A stretch of 64,000 nt of DNA from Methanoregula formicica SMSP (GCF_000327485.1 NC_019943.1:1550001-1614000), one strand, 5' to 3'; positions 36,130 to 46,672 are shown, counted from the first letter of the stretch. Notes: a model not told the origin generated them from the sequence alone. Made by a program: numbers and translations.

Positions 36130-38493
36130 CTACCTCAGCTTGAAAGCGCCCATCTTCGTCTTCAGGGTCTCGGCCATGTTGGCCAGTTCTGACGACGCGC
36201 TCGCGATCTCTTCGGTTGACGCGCTGGTTTCTTCTGCGAGTGCGGCCATATCTTCCATCCGCTCCTGGTTCTCCCGTGTGATGGTGTTTGTCTCTTCCAT
36301 TCCCTGCATCACGCGGGTCGTTGCCTCGGCCTGTGCCTCGGTCGCCTTCGTGATCTCGTTGACACCCTGCGCCACAATGTTGGACTCCGCGGTGATCCGG
36401 TTGAGAGCTTCCACGGTCTTGTTCACGCTCTCGATGCCTGCCTGGATCTCCTTGTAGGAGCTGTTGATGGCCGCAGCGGTCTTGTTGGAACTTGCCTGGA
36501 TGGTGTTGATCAGTTCCTCGATCTTGCCGGTTGCAGACTTGGACTCGCCCGCAAGGTTCCGAACTTCTCCGGCAACAACCGCAAAGCCCCGGCCGTGTTC
36601 GCCCGCACGTGCGGCTTCGATTGCCGCGTTGAGGGCAAGCAGGTTTGTCTGGCTGGAGATGTCGGCGATCATCTTGACGATGTCAGAGATCTTCTTCATC
36701 TGTTCGTTGAGCGCCGTGATCTCGTTCACGCTCTCACCGGAGATCTTCTCGACAACCTGCATCTTGCCGGTCGCTACCTTGCCGAGTTCTGCTGCCGTGT
36801 TGCCTTCAGATGCTGCCTTGCCCGCGTGCTCCATGAGGGTGTGCGAAGTGCTGGCAATCTCCTCAATGGATGCCGAGAGGTCGGACACGTCCTTGCTGAT
36901 CCGCTCGATCTCTTCCATCTGCTTCTTGGCGCCGTCCGTGGACTTCTGGGACTGGATGGCTACCTGTTCGGTAGACTTGGAGATCTCCTGCGTGCTCTTG
37001 CTCGTGTCGTCGGTCGTGACCTTCATCTGGGTAGCAGCCTTCTCAAGCTCCAGCATGACCGGCTGGATGGACTCGATCGCCTTGTTGAAGTCATCCTTGA
37101 GTTGTGCAAGCGGATCGCCTTCAAGGATATTTGTGCGGACGCATAGATCTCCCTGGGCCATGAGCGTCAGTGACTTACCCAGCTCGGTTGCACTGGCGGC
37201 AAGGGCTTCCTGCGCCTCCTTGGAGTTGTCCATTAATTTCTGGATCTCCTCCATCTTGGTGTGCGCATCAGTATAGTCCACCCACACGTAGAACGCACCG
37301 TCCAGTTCGCCCTGCTGGTCGAGGATCGGGATTGCATTGAGGGTCAGGTACTTCTTCTTGCCGCCGGGGAACGTTACCAGCGCTTCGGTGATCGCGAGTT
37401 TCTTTGTGGTGAAGCAGGCATAGAAATCTTCCCCGGAGAGGACCTTGATGTCGAAGTCATACAGCTTCTTCTTCATCAGCTCCTCGTGGGTCCCCTCCCA
37501 GGCGATCTCGTACTGCTTGTTGATAGAGATCCGGCTCTTGTCCTTTCGTAAGACGGCGATTGCGAGCGGGTTGTTCTGGATCATGCTGTCAACGCGGTAC
37601 TCCATTGCCTTGACTGCATCCATCTTCTCGTGGAGGTCTGTGTAGTCCACCCACACGTAGAACGCACCATCAATGTCACCCTTTTCGTCAAGGATCGGGA
37701 TTGCATAGAGCGTGAGGTATTTCTTCACGCCATCCGGGAACTTGACGAGGGCCTCGGTAACCGCGAGTTTCTTGGTCTCGAAACAGGCATAGAAGTGCTC
37801 TCCTGAGAGGACCGTGATATCGAAGTCATACAGCTTCTTCTTCATCAGTTCCTCGTGTGTTCCGCACCAGGCAATCTCGTATTGCTTGTTGATGGAGATC
37901 CGGCTCTTGTCCTTTCGTAAGACGGCGATTGCGAGCGGGTTGTCCTGGATCATCGCGTTGACCCTGCGTTCCGCTTCCTGGGCAGCCTCGATTTTTTCGT
38001 GAAGCTCGGTGTAGTCCGCCCAGATATAGAAAGCTCCGTCAATGTCCCCGTTCTTGTCGAGGACCGGCAGCGCGTAGAGCGTCAGGTATTTCTGCTTCCC
38101 ATTGGGGAACTTGACAAAACATTCGGTGATAGAGAGTTTCTTTGTCGTGAAACAGGCATAGAAGTCTTCCCCGGAAAGGATTTTAATATCAAAATCGTAG
38201 AGCTTCTTCTTCATCAGCTCATCGTGAGTTCCTTCCCACATCTTTTCATACATCTTGTTGATCGCGATCCTCGACTTATCTTTTTTAAGGATAGCGATAG
38301 CCATGGGATTGTGCTTGATCATCAGATCAGCACGGCGTCTCAGAGTGTCACTGAATTCTGCCTTCTCCAGCGTGCCATTCAGCAGCTTGGCAAGGGAACG
38401 GTATTCAGAAGAAACCTTGTATTCATCAACACGAACAGAGAAATCCCCGTCACGGGCTTTGGTCAGTATTCTTTCAAATTCTTCTAACTCCAT
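36130..38493 (-). CDS. Soluble chemoreceptor with three near-identical PAS repeats
   Basis: The 787-residue receptor has an N-terminal segment (1-45), three PAS-like domains of about 122 residues each (about 50-170, 172-292, 294-414), and a HAMP-like region followed by the signalling hairpin ending in MGAFKLR. The PAS units share [16 protein letters not shown](D/H)FYACF and [22 protein letters not shown]. The second and third are nearly identical in DNA (for example a shared stretch of about 48 bases around 37525-37580 and 37890-37940). No membrane helix is seen. The stop is four bases from cheW and the start overlaps the ParA gene end by ten bases. Confidence 0.92.
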   Translation of the reverse strand: MELEEFERILTKARDGDFSVRVDEYKVSSEYRSLAKLLNGTLEKAEFSDTLRRRADLMIKHNPMAIAILKKDKSRIAINKMYEKMWEGTHDELMKKKLYDFDIKILSGEDFYACFTTKKLSITECFVKFPNGKQKYLTLYALPVLDKNGDIDGAFYIWADYTELHEKIEAAQEAERRVNAMIQDNPLAIAVLRKDKSRISINKQYEIAWCGTHEELMKKKLYDFDITVLSGEHFYACFETKKLAVTEALVKFPDGVKKYLTLYAIPILDEKGDIDGAFYVWVDYTDLHEKMDAVKAMEYRVDSMIQNNPLAIAVLRKDKSRISINKQYEIAWEGTHEELMKKKLYDFDIKVLSGEDFYACFTTKKLAITEALVTFPGGKKKYLTLNAIPILDQQGELDGAFYVWVDYTDAHTKMEEIQKLMDNSKEAQEALAASATELGKSLTLMAQGDLCVRTNILEGDPLAQLKDDFNKAIESIQPVMLELEKAATQMKVTTDDTSKSTQEISKSTEQVAIQSQKSTDGAKKQMEEIERISKDVSDLSASIEEIASTSHTLMEHAGKAASEGNTAAELGKVATGKMQVVEKISGESVNEITALNEQMKKISDIVKMIADISSQTNLLALNAAIEAARAGEHGRGFAVVAGEVRNLAGESKSATGKIEELINTIQASSNKTAAAINSSYKEIQAGIESVNKTVEALNRITAESNIVAQGVNEITKATEAQAEATTRVMQGMEETNTITRENQERMEDMAALAEETSASTEEIASASSELANMAETLKTKMGAFKLR
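37420..37960. repeat. Tandem PAS-domain duplication within the receptor gene
   Basis: Two copies of a unit of about 366 bases encode PAS domains of the receptor at 36130. The best-conserved stretch, covering the segment for [18 protein letters not shown], is almost unchanged between about 37520-37570 and 37890-37940. This implies recent duplication or gene conversion. Confidence 0.6.
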
Positions 38494-39449
38494 CTCATCA
38501 CCTCTTCTGTGATGTTCTTGTAAACACTACCGGCAGCACTCTCCGGCGCATACTGCGAGATCGGGAGTCCCCGCTTCTGCGCCTCGTAAATCTGGGGAGA
38601 GTACGGTACGATATACACAGTCCGGAACAGCCGCTTCACTTCTGCACGAATGGAGAGCAGCCGCTCGTGTTCAGTCTCCTGTTCTTCCCGTGCCCGGATC
38701 TCTTCGGGCGTTGGTTCCGGTTTCTTGTAAAAAAGATCCCGCAACCGGCTGAAAATATCCTTCTCATCAGGTTGTTCGGCGCCGGGCTTTTCAGGGTTTC
38801 CCTGTTCGCCCCAGCGGGTCACTACAGCCATGTCAGGAATAATCTCCCTTCCCAGGTCTTCTTTCATGTCCCCGAAAATGGTCGAGAGCGTTGATACTCC
38901 TTCAAGCGCAAAAGTTCCGGAATCCAAGGTGACAATAACATGATCAGCGGCAAAAAGACCGTTGATGACAAGTTGTCCCAGACTCGGGGGCGTATCCACA
39001 AGGATGAAATCGTAGCGGTCTTTCACCGTCGCAATTGCATTCTTTAAGATTTCCGCCCGGTGCTCCATGCGGTAGAGGAACGGGTCTGCTCCGACCAGAT
39101 CGAGGCTGGAAGGCGCAAGATCGATGCCGGAGGGGGTTGTCTGGATGATCTCAAAAAGACCCGTTTTCGGGAAATCCTCAAAACCGCTTAAGAACACATC
39201 ATAGATGTTCTTCCCAAGGGTTTTCGGGCTGAACCCGAGACCGACAGTGGCATTTGCCTGGGGGTCACAATCAATAACAAGCACCTTTTTCCCGGCCTGT
39301 ACCAGGAAGCCGGCAATGTTCAGACAGCTTGTCGTCTTGCCGGTACCGCCCTTATGATGGGAAAAGGCAATTACGGTAATAATATCACCTTGGATGGAAT
39401 TTCTGTGTATTAAAGTATTTAATAAGATGGGTCGTTCGTACATTAACAT
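38484..39449 (-). CDS. ParA-type ATPase at the head of the chemosensory operon
   Basis: This protein (about 320 residues) has the ParA/MinD fold: HKGGTGKTT Walker [14 protein letters not shown] near 40 residues later, [12 protein letters not shown], and a C-terminal charged insert ([20 protein letters not shown]). The C-terminus overlaps the downstream receptor gene by ten bases, so the two are translationally linked. ParA-like ATPases such as PpfA and ParC position chemoreceptor clusters. The start is uncertain: the frame is open to 39536, ATGs exist at 39449 and 39443, but GGTGAT sits just before an ATT at 39380 that would give the normal N-terminus. Confidence 0.82.
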   Translation of the reverse strand: MLMYERPILLNTLIHRNSIQGDIITVIAFSHHKGGTGKTTSCLNIAGFLVQAGKKVLVIDCDPQANATVGLGFSPKTLGKNIYDVFLSGFEDFPKTGLFEIIQTTPSGIDLAPSSLDLVGADPFLYRMEHRAEILKNAIATVKDRYDFILVDTPPSLGQLVINGLFAADHVIVTLDSGTFALEGVSTLSTIFGDMKEDLGREIIPDMAVVTRWGEQGNPEKPGAEQPDEKDIFSRLRDLFYKKPEPTPEEIRAREEQETEHERLLSIRAEVKRLFRTVYIVPYSPQIYEAQKRGLPISQYAPESAAGSVYKNITEEVMRWS

Positions 39450-39666
39450 AATGCACTTATTTTGAATATTACGGGAATTTTCATTTTCATTGAAAGATTC
39501 AGACACAATACAGGCACAAACGGCATTCTCATCCATTCGTACGTGATGCCATCAGATGATGTACGGGGATAAAAAAAACACCCGCCATGGCGTTCCTCAA
39601 GCCGTCACTGGATGCCGATCTCCGTTCCGGCAGGGTTTTTATGGTTGCACGCGTTACATCTGCTTG

Positions 39667-40029
39667 ATGTCCGGACGAATGCATTTCGTAACAGCAGGAG
39701 TCTTCGCACTGTTCATAATTTCCCTCTCCTTCTGTTCCGGATGCACCTCAACAACGGTGGGCAACACCTGGTACGAGAACCACACCCTCAGGACAACCAT
39801 CAGCCATACCGGAGAACCGGCAGACCTCACCGTGCAGGTCACCGTATACAGGATCGACTCCATGAGCCAGGAATTCTATACGATGCTCAGCACACCGGTC
39901 TCGCTCTCACAAGGCGACACGCTGGTCACCATTTCCAAGGAACTCCCGCCCGGGTCCTACAAGCTTTTTGTCTATGTCCTGGGAGACAATGACCGGAAGA
40001 CAGCCGTAATCCGTGATATAACCGTGTGA
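39667..40029 (+). CDS. Secreted lipoprotein, 120 residues
   Basis: The ATG at 39667 starts a signal peptide (hydrophobic AGVFALFIISLSFCSG) ending in a lipobox-like CSGC with lipidated Cys near residue 22. The mature domain is about 95 residues of beta structure (ADLTVQVTVYRIDSM, GDTLVTISKELPPGSYKLFVYV) that resembles bacterial-surface beta sandwich domains. It ends seven bases before adenine deaminase. The upstream frame from 39556 is probably noncoding. Confidence 0.7.
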   Translation: MSGRMHFVTAGVFALFIISLSFCSGCTSTTVGNTWYENHTLRTTISHTGEPADLTVQVTVYRIDSMSQEFYTMLSTPVSLSQGDTLVTISKELPPGSYKLFVYVLGDNDRKTAVIRDITV

Positions 40030-40034
40030 TTTCC

Positions 40035-41702
40035 ATGACGCCTTTTTGTAAACCTGTTATCGATGCAGCCCGGGGCATGGGACCTGCGGATGTGATCTTT
40101 GAGGACGCAACGATTTTCAACCCGTTCACCTGTTCGTGGGACGAGGGTACTCTGGCAGTGAAGGACGGGATCGTTCTCGGGACTGGCGATTATGAAGGAA
40201 ACAAGACCCGGAACTGCTCGGGGAAGTACCTTGTCCCCGGCCTGATCGATGCCCATGTCCACATCGAGAGCTCGCTGCTTAGGCCTTCCGAGTATGCCCG
40301 CCTTGTCGCACTCCACGGCACCGGTACGGTTATTGCCGACCCTCACGAGATCGCAAACATTGCTGGTGAGAAGGGCCTTGAGTATATGCTCGCGGCACGG
40401 GAAGGCGCAGCGGTTGACATCCTGTACATGCTCCCTTCCTGTGTGCCGGCAACACCCGCTGATGTGGGCGGGGCCGTGCTGGATGCCGGAAGCCTCCGGC
40501 AGTTCGTGGGCAGGGAAGGCATTCTCGGCCTTGGCGAGATGATGAACTTCCCCGGCGTCCTTTCTGCTGATCCCGGGGTTGGAGAAAAAATCGCGCTTGC
40601 AGGCATCCGCGACGGGCACGCCCCGATGCTCTCCGGAAAGGACCTCAACGCGTATATTCTTGCCGGTCTCCAGAGCGACCACGAGTGCACGACGTTTGCA
40701 GAAGCGGAAGAGAAACTCAGGAACGGCATGTACATCTTTGTCCGGGAAGGTTCGACCGAGAAGAATATCGAGGCTCTCCTCCCGCTCGTTACTGAAAAAA
40801 CTGTATCGCGCTGCTGCTTTGCCACCGACGACTGCCACGCCGACCTGCTCATGGAGGACGGTCACATTGACCGGTGTATCCGGAAGGCTGTTGTCTGCGG
40901 CCTCATGCCGGAACTAGCCATCCGTATGGCCACGCTCTCGCCTGCTGAGCGTTTCGGCCTCCATGACCGCGGGGCGCTCTCCCCCGGGCGGCGGGCGGAC
41001 TTCTGCATGATCGATGATCCGGAGAAGTTTGTCGTACAAGAAGTTTTCCGAAATGGAACTGCAGTGACAGCCGCCGCACCGGTCCCCGCTGCACCGTTCC
41101 CTCCGTCCATCCGCTGCAGGCCACCGCAACCGGAAGCGATTCAGGTTTCCGGCAGCGGCAGGGCACGGGTGATCGGGCTCGTGCCTGGCCAGATCGTCAC
41201 GGAGGCGCTCACGTATCAGTGCAGTGCCGCAGGCATTCCGGACCGGAAGCAGGATATCCAGAAGGTGGTTGTCTGCAACCGGTACCACAACGCGCCCCCG
41301 GGCCTCGGCCTGGTGCATGGCTTCGGGTTCTGGGACGGCGCGATTGCGTGCAGTATCTCCCATGATGCGCACAATATCGTTGCAACCGGCACCAGCGACG
41401 ATGCAATCCTGCAGGCACTACGCGAGGTTGTCCGTTCACAGGGCGGCATGGTTGCCGCCTGTGGAAACGAGATGACGGTGCTCCCGCTTGACTGTGCAGG
41501 CCTGATGTCAACGCTTCCCTACAATGAGGTTGCGGACCGGCTGAAAGCGCTGCACAAAACAACCGACAGGATTGGCGGGATCGACAACCCGTTCATGTAC
41601 CTCTCGTTCCTCGCGCTCACGGTAATCCCTGCCCTCCGGGTCACGGACAGGGGCGTCTTCGATGGCGTTGCGTTCCGGGACGTCCCGCTGTTTGATGCAT
41701 AA
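40035..41702 (+). CDS. ade: Adenine deaminase
   Basis: This 555-residue amidohydrolase converts adenine to hypoxanthine and ammonia in purine salvage. Key features: LVPGLIDAHVHIESS (metal-binding HxH) near residue 70, GTGTVIADPHEIANIAG near 95, the GLGEMMNFPGVL segment near 170, and DDCHADLL near 275. The ATG at 40035 is preferred; a GTG at 40026 overlapping the lipoprotein stop is possible. Confidence 0.93.
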   Translation: MTPFCKPVIDAARGMGPADVIFEDATIFNPFTCSWDEGTLAVKDGIVLGTGDYEGNKTRNCSGKYLVPGLIDAHVHIESSLLRPSEYARLVALHGTGTVIADPHEIANIAGEKGLEYMLAAREGAAVDILYMLPSCVPATPADVGGAVLDAGSLRQFVGREGILGLGEMMNFPGVLSADPGVGEKIALAGIRDGHAPMLSGKDLNAYILAGLQSDHECTTFAEAEEKLRNGMYIFVREGSTEKNIEALLPLVTEKTVSRCCFATDDCHADLLMEDGHIDRCIRKAVVCGLMPELAIRMATLSPAERFGLHDRGALSPGRRADFCMIDDPEKFVVQEVFRNGTAVTAAAPVPAAPFPPSIRCRPPQPEAIQVSGSGRARVIGLVPGQIVTEALTYQCSAAGIPDRKQDIQKVVVCNRYHNAPPGLGLVHGFGFWDGAIACSISHDAHNIVATGTSDDAILQALREVVRSQGGMVAACGNEMTVLPLDCAGLMSTLPYNEVADRLKALHKTTDRIGGIDNPFMYLSFLALTVIPALRVTDRGVFDGVAFRDVPLFDA

Positions 41703-42626
41703 TCACGGGAAGAAGAGGATCAGGACAACCCCGCAGAGCATCAGGACTGCACCCGCCACTCTCCGGAACACCTCTTCCTCGCGGATGACCATGGTCCCGT
41801 ACAGCACCGTGATCAGGATGCTCGTCCGTTTGATTGCGCTCACATAGGGCACGATCTGGACAAGATATGCTGCGTTGATGACCATCGCCTCAAGGGTCAG
41901 TAAAACCCCGATGATGATCCCGGCTATGAGCAACCCGCGTGACCCGCTGAAGATCCGAATCCCGCCCAACTGAGAGCTATTGTTTTCGACACCGTGTTCC
42001 GGCAAACGGCCACGCCACCGTTTCAGGCAATGGATTGCAGAAAACGCACTCCCCAGAAGGAGGAAAACCATCCCGGACCCGAATATCGTGTCCGAGTTCA
42101 GCACGATCATCTTGTCAAAACCGAGAGAGATCGCATACAGGAACGAGACCACGAGCATGGAGAAGATCCCGGGATGGGAGAGCATGGAACGGAACGGGTC
42201 AAGGAGACTCTCGTGTTCAGCGGCCGTGTTGAGGACATACGAGCCGGAGACCAGGATGAGGATCCCGCCAATGCCGATAACGGATGGGATCTCGTGAAGC
42301 ATCACGGCTGCTGTCACGATCAGGAAGAGCGGGGTGAACGAGAGCATCGGGACCGCAAGCGAGATGTCCGTGGACTTCAGGGCACGAAACGCGAGTGTTG
42401 TGCCGATGATGTTGATGGCGACCGTGGCAGTGACCGCCATGGCAAAGTCGGGACCGAGCGGGGGAATGCCGCGGCAGAAGGAGGTGGAAAGAAGAAAGAG
42501 AGAGGTGAACAAGAATCCCGATGCTGCAAGCAGATCGGGGTCTACGGACCGGAGGAACTTTTTATTGACAATATAATATCCGGCATCGGCACAGGCGCCG
42601 ATACCGGAGAGAAGTGCCCAGAACAT
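41703..42626 (-). CDS. EamA family transporter
   Basis: This 307-residue protein has about ten hydrophobic helices in two EamA repeats typical of drug/metabolite transporters, with LLSGIGACADAGYYI at the start and RTSILITVLYGTMVIREEEVFRRVAGAVLMLCGV near the end. It is convergent with adenine deaminase and shares a direction with the isochorismatase gene upstream. The substrate is unknown. Confidence 0.88.
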   Translation of the reverse strand: MFWALLSGIGACADAGYYIVNKKFLRSVDPDLLAASGFLFTSLFLLSTSFCRGIPPLGPDFAMAVTATVAINIIGTTLAFRALKSTDISLAVPMLSFTPLFLIVTAAVMLHEIPSVIGIGGILILVSGSYVLNTAAEHESLLDPFRSMLSHPGIFSMLVVSFLYAISLGFDKMIVLNSDTIFGSGMVFLLLGSAFSAIHCLKRWRGRLPEHGVENNSSQLGGIRIFSGSRGLLIAGIIIGVLLTLEAMVINAAYLVQIVPYVSAIKRTSILITVLYGTMVIREEEVFRRVAGAVLMLCGVVLILFFP

Positions 42627-42633
42627 AGGCCGG

Positions 42634-43190
<557 letters not shown>

Positions 43191-43194
<4 letters not shown>

Positions 43195-43715
43195 GGTTTC
43201 ATCACACCTTCGAAGGTTTTCCTGTCGATCTCCATTTGCGGGAATGAGACCTGTTCGCCGTTCACCAGTTCCGTGCATTCGCCGCAGGGAGAGAACCGGA
43301 GTGATTCGTACAATCGCTGTGCCCGGGGATTATTCTTTCTCACGAGCAGGATGATCTTCTCACAGGCCGCATCGGAAAAGCCGTGCGCGGGCACCAGGAT
43401 CGCGACAGGCCTTCCCAGACCCTGACCGGGCCGGTGCGGGTGGAGGGCGATCCGGAACTCTGCGCTGCCACCGTCCTTTCTTGCCAGGAGAGAGAAACCG
43501 ATCATCCCGTCCCTGTCTTCTGCAACAAGAATCTCCGTTCCCTTGCGCCCGCCATATTCATCGAGCCAGCCGCTGTCACGGAGCGAGTAGTCAAGCAGGC
43601 AAATTCCGGGGGATACGGCGGCCATGATTTGATGGCCGGGATATCTTCCTTCCGGAGCGGGCGGAGCATGATCATGTGGGAATGCGGCCCTGATCACAAC
43701 CAGGTTCGGGCTCAC
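43191..43715 (-). CDS. GNAT family acetyltransferase
   Basis: This protein of 174 residues has the GNAT fold: [18 protein letters not shown], the [13 protein letters not shown] acetyl-CoA-binding loop near residue 92-105, and [18 protein letters not shown] near 126-143. Its start overlaps the Cas6-like gene stop by four bases and its stop overlaps the hydrolase start. Residues 1-30 look less typical, and a start at internal Met31 is possible. The substrate is unknown. Confidence 0.85.
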
Positions 43716-44413
43716 GGGATTGTTGCAGGGTCCTGATGCGGTTCTTCCATCGCGCAGATCTTCCGGATCGTGCCGTAACCGGAAGAGACCGACTGGCCTA
43801 TCCCCAGGTAATCCGGGATGCAGAGATTTGTCGTGAATTTTCCAAGAAAGACAATCCTGTTCTCGCGATCGATCCGCTCCTGGATGAAGCGGACACGGGC
43901 TGTGCAGGTGATGGGCTCGCTTAAGGAATAGTCAAGGGATTTTGCCAGGGTGTTCAGGTGACCGGTGAGGATCTTCTGCATGAATGCGTCCCGTGCAGGC
44001 TTCCCTTTCAGGCCATAGAATTTTTTTGCGTTCTGCTGGTTGAGGGCAAGATACGGGATGAGGATCTCATACGCATACATCCGGCCGGTGATCCCGAACT
44101 CTTCATTGTGAATCTCCGGATCCCGCGAAACAATCCTGCAGGAATTATTTTCCGACAGTATTTCCGCATTGTTATCAGCCAGTTGTCGAAGGAACCGGGC
44201 CCCCTGGCAAATTCCGATCACCGCCAGATTGTTTTTGAGCTGTTTGCACAGGATCGCAGGATACCGGTAAAGGATCTGCCCGTCATGAGCTGCACCGGGT
44301 GCCGATGCCGGGTGCTCCGCGAGATCGCGGGCAAGAGATGCCCGGAACTCCGGGAGGGTGAACTCAGGCGGGTGAACGGGATCAAGAAACAGCGTGAAGG
44401 TGGGGAGGTTCAT
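43712..44413 (-). CDS. Cas6-like RNA endonuclease, not next to a CRISPR array
   Basis: From the ATG at 44413 (MNLPTFTLFLD) the protein is 233 residues. It resembles the Cas6b group: a ferredoxin-like N-terminal part with RYPAILCKQLKNNLAVIGICQGARFL near 50-75 and ALNQQNAKKFYGL near 125, and a C-terminal FTTNLCIPDYLGIGQSVSSGYGTIRKI near residue 200, which matches the glycine-rich signature loop. No CRISPR array or other Cas gene lies in the window. It heads an operon with GNAT and an isochorismatase-type hydrolase. A genuine Cas6 function elsewhere or a repurposed RNase are both possible. Confidence 0.65.
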   Translation of the reverse strand: MNLPTFTLFLDPVHPPEFTLPEFRASLARDLAEHPASAPGAAHDGQILYRYPAILCKQLKNNLAVIGICQGARFLRQLADNNAEILSENNSCRIVSRDPEIHNEEFGITGRMYAYEILIPYLALNQQNAKKFYGLKGKPARDAFMQKILTGHLNTLAKSLDYSLSEPITCTARVRFIQERIDRENRIVFLGKFTTNLCIPDYLGIGQSVSSGYGTIRKICAMEEPHQDPATIP

Positions 44414-44513
44414 GCGGGTATTCACATACAAGAGGGATGTAGGTGGAAATAAGGGATTACCTGCTCCCCGGATACACAATGGGAAAAATAGGAAAAATGG
44501 GAAAAACCGGTAA

Positions 44514-45413
44514 TTATTCCGGAATCACCGTGAATTTCCGGATTGCGGAGGGGGTTTTGTCTGTTCCCATGATCCCGATGGCGAATTCACCGGTTGCCTG
44601 GATCTCGCCATGCGCTTCCCACGTGTTGGTGCCGCACGTTCCTTCGATAACGGTTGTCCGGAACGATCCCTGGTTGTCAAGGCTGACGCCGGCATCCCCC
44701 TCCCCGACGGCAAAGATCGTGTACACCAGCTCCTCTCCCGCGGGGAGATTTGTTGTCCCACGGATCGTGAAAGGCTGGTAGGCAACCGGCCTCCCGATTT
44801 CAGCGATTGCGATCCACGGCGCAGTGGTTGTCGTGTTGGTCTCCGGACAGGCATCCGGCACGGGTGTCAATGAGGAAGTCACCGGGAGCGTTGCTGGTGG
44901 CAGGGCACGCACAAGGAACTCGCGCTCGATCCCGCAGTCATGCACGATCCGGTACCGGCCCGGTTCCCAGCCGGTGGTGACGAAGGTATACCGGCGGGTC
45001 GACGCACCCGGAGCAAGCGCAGAACCTGCGGCCCGGTCCGGCTGGCCGGAACCCATCTTCGTGCTCCAGGTTCCCCCGGGGGTCTGCGTTATCACGGAAA
45101 ACGCCGGGGGGTTCCCGGCACAGATCAGCGTCCCGCTGCCGTCATTAATTACCGTGAACTCAACCACTTCTCCGCTGTTATAGATGTCCGTGTCCATCTT
45201 CACGAAGCCGGACAGAGCATCGGGCTGGTTGATGGTGGCCCGGTACAATGCCGCGCTGGTGACGGGGACGGACGATATGTCTTCACTGGCATTGTCCGTT
45301 CCGGCCGGTGCTGTGCAACCGGCCGCGATCGCGAGAGCCATTGCAAGGAAAAAAACTGCCACGAGTAATGACCTGTTTATCGGGTTCACCGGAATTTTTT
45401 TGATGGGTGACAC
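44514..45413 (-). CDS. Lipoprotein with two extracellular beta domains
   Basis: This encodes 299 residues. The signal peptide (SLLVAVFFLAMALAI) ends in lipobox AAGC near residue 33. The first domain (about 45-170) is related to the lipoprotein at 1649-2197, with matching DTDIYNSGEVVEF and GWEPGRYRIVHDCGIEREF. The second (about 190-299) begins APWIAIAEIGRPVAYQPFTIRGTTN and resembles DUF3821-like domains known in methanogen surface proteins. Translation probably starts at a GTG (45413), or a later GTG at 45389. A 12-bp palindrome covers the start codon. Confidence 0.78.
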   Translation of the reverse strand: MSPIKKIPVNPINRSLLVAVFFLAMALAIAAGCTAPAGTDNASEDISSVPVTSAALYRATINQPDALSGFVKMDTDIYNSGEVVEFTVINDGSGTLICAGNPPAFSVITQTPGGTWSTKMGSGQPDRAAGSALAPGASTRRYTFVTTGWEPGRYRIVHDCGIEREFLVRALPPATLPVTSSLTPVPDACPETNTTTTAPWIAIAEIGRPVAYQPFTIRGTTNLPAGEELVYTIFAVGEGDAGVSLDNQGSFRTTVIEGTCGTNTWEAHGEIQATGEFAIGIMGTDKTPSAIRKFTVIPE

Positions 45414-45419
45414 GTGTCA
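45408..45419. promoter_or_regulatory. 12-bp palindrome at the lipoprotein start codon
   Basis: TGACACGTGTCA is a perfect palindrome whose middle overlaps the GTG start of the lipoprotein. A TATA-like GATTTATCGC on the minus strand lies about 30 bases upstream (near 45440-45450), so a protein bound here would block initiation of a leaderless message. Confidence 0.4.
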
Positions 45420-45597
45420 TGACTCTTGTGTATGGCGCGATAAATCTGTTTTGTTTAGGGGTGACAGTAACTGGTATTAAGAGTGCAAAATCCCCCCATA
45501 GATGTCAGACGTGATTTTTCTGATACTTCTTGCCAATAACCGGATATAAAATATTATCTAATATCTCCTCTTCATCAAAAACTGGTAAAGCAAAAAT

Positions 45598-46626
45598 TCA
45601 CGCCTTCTTTGCCTGGTACATGTGCCAGATCTTGCAGGCGCCCTCGTGGCTGACCATGCACGGGCCCACCGGAGTACGGGGAGAGCAGATCTTCCCAAAC
45701 AGTTTGCAGTCCGAAGGAGTGGCAAGCCCACGGAGCACCCGGTCGCAGATGCACGCCGTGTGCTTGCTCACGTGCTTAAAGACAATGCCGAACTTCTTCT
45801 GCGCATCGTACTGCTCGAACTCTTTTTTGAGCCGGAGCCCTGACCCGGGAATAACCGGGAAGCCCCGCCACTCAACATCGGACGGCTCGAAGACCTCGTA
45901 CATCAGCTTCTTCGCCTTGACGTTTCCTTCGCGGCTGACAGCACGCGGGTAGGCATTGTCAACCCGGTGCGTCCCCTCTTTCACCTGCTTCACGAGCATC
46001 AGCAGGCCTAAGAGGATGTCCTCGGCCTCGAAGCCGGCAACGACCTGCGGCACGGGAAACGCCTCGTACTCCTCGTACCCCATCACCGTGCAGACATGGC
46101 CGGGGAGCATGAACCCGTGCAGCTTTGCCTCGCCCTGGTCAAGGAGCCATTTCATGGCGGGCGGGACAATGCGGTGACAGGAAAGGATCGAGAAGTTTTT
46201 TGGGGGTTTTGTCAGGATCGTTGCAGCAACGGTGGGGGCCGTGGTCTCAAAGCCCACCGAGATGAAGACAACCTCCCTGTCGGTCTTCTGCGCGATCTCG
46301 ACCGCCTTGTGGACGCCCTGCACAACCCGGACATCGCCGCCGCAGGACTCAAGCGAGCCCCGGGTCCCGGGCACGCGGAGAAGATCGCCGTACGTTGCGA
46401 TGATGCAGTCCTTGTCGACAAGGTCGAGCGCTGCATCGATCTCGCCCTGCGGCGTGATGCAGACCGGGCAGCCGGGCCCCATGACGATCTTCAGCTGTTC
46501 CGGGAGCAGGCTCCGGAGACCGGTCCGGGCGATCGCGGCCTCGTGCGTGCCGCAGATATGCATGAAAGTCATCTCCCGGTCAACCATGTCGTGCAGCGTG
46601 TCTGCAATCTCCTTTCCCGTCGCCAT
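45598..46626 (-). CDS. hypD: Hydrogenase maturation factor HypD
   Basis: This 342-residue protein acts with HypC and HypE in making the Fe(CN)2CO part of NiFe hydrogenases. Signatures: HICGTHEAAIA near residue 23, MGPGCPVCITP near 50, SVGFETTAPT near 125, and the C-terminal 4Fe-4S region with CxCDR, CKLFGKIC and PVGPCMVSHEGACKIW near 310-335. No hypC or other hyp gene is next to it here. It is divergent from the MscS gene with 46 bases between. Confidence 0.96.
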   Translation of the reverse strand: MATGKEIADTLHDMVDREMTFMHICGTHEAAIARTGLRSLLPEQLKIVMGPGCPVCITPQGEIDAALDLVDKDCIIATYGDLLRVPGTRGSLESCGGDVRVVQGVHKAVEIAQKTDREVVFISVGFETTAPTVAATILTKPPKNFSILSCHRIVPPAMKWLLDQGEAKLHGFMLPGHVCTVMGYEEYEAFPVPQVVAGFEAEDILLGLLMLVKQVKEGTHRVDNAYPRAVSREGNVKAKKLMYEVFEPSDVEWRGFPVIPGSGLRLKKEFEQYDAQKKFGIVFKHVSKHTACICDRVLRGLATPSDCKLFGKICSPRTPVGPCMVSHEGACKIWHMYQAKKA

Positions 46627-46672
46627 AAATGTCCCGGAAGTATTAACTGTAAAATCACATAAGTGTACGTAT

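Noticed and set aside
45480-45494. Motif AGTGCAAAATCC shared with 49573-49584
   Set aside because: A 12-base match between two sites is expected by chance in 64 kb.
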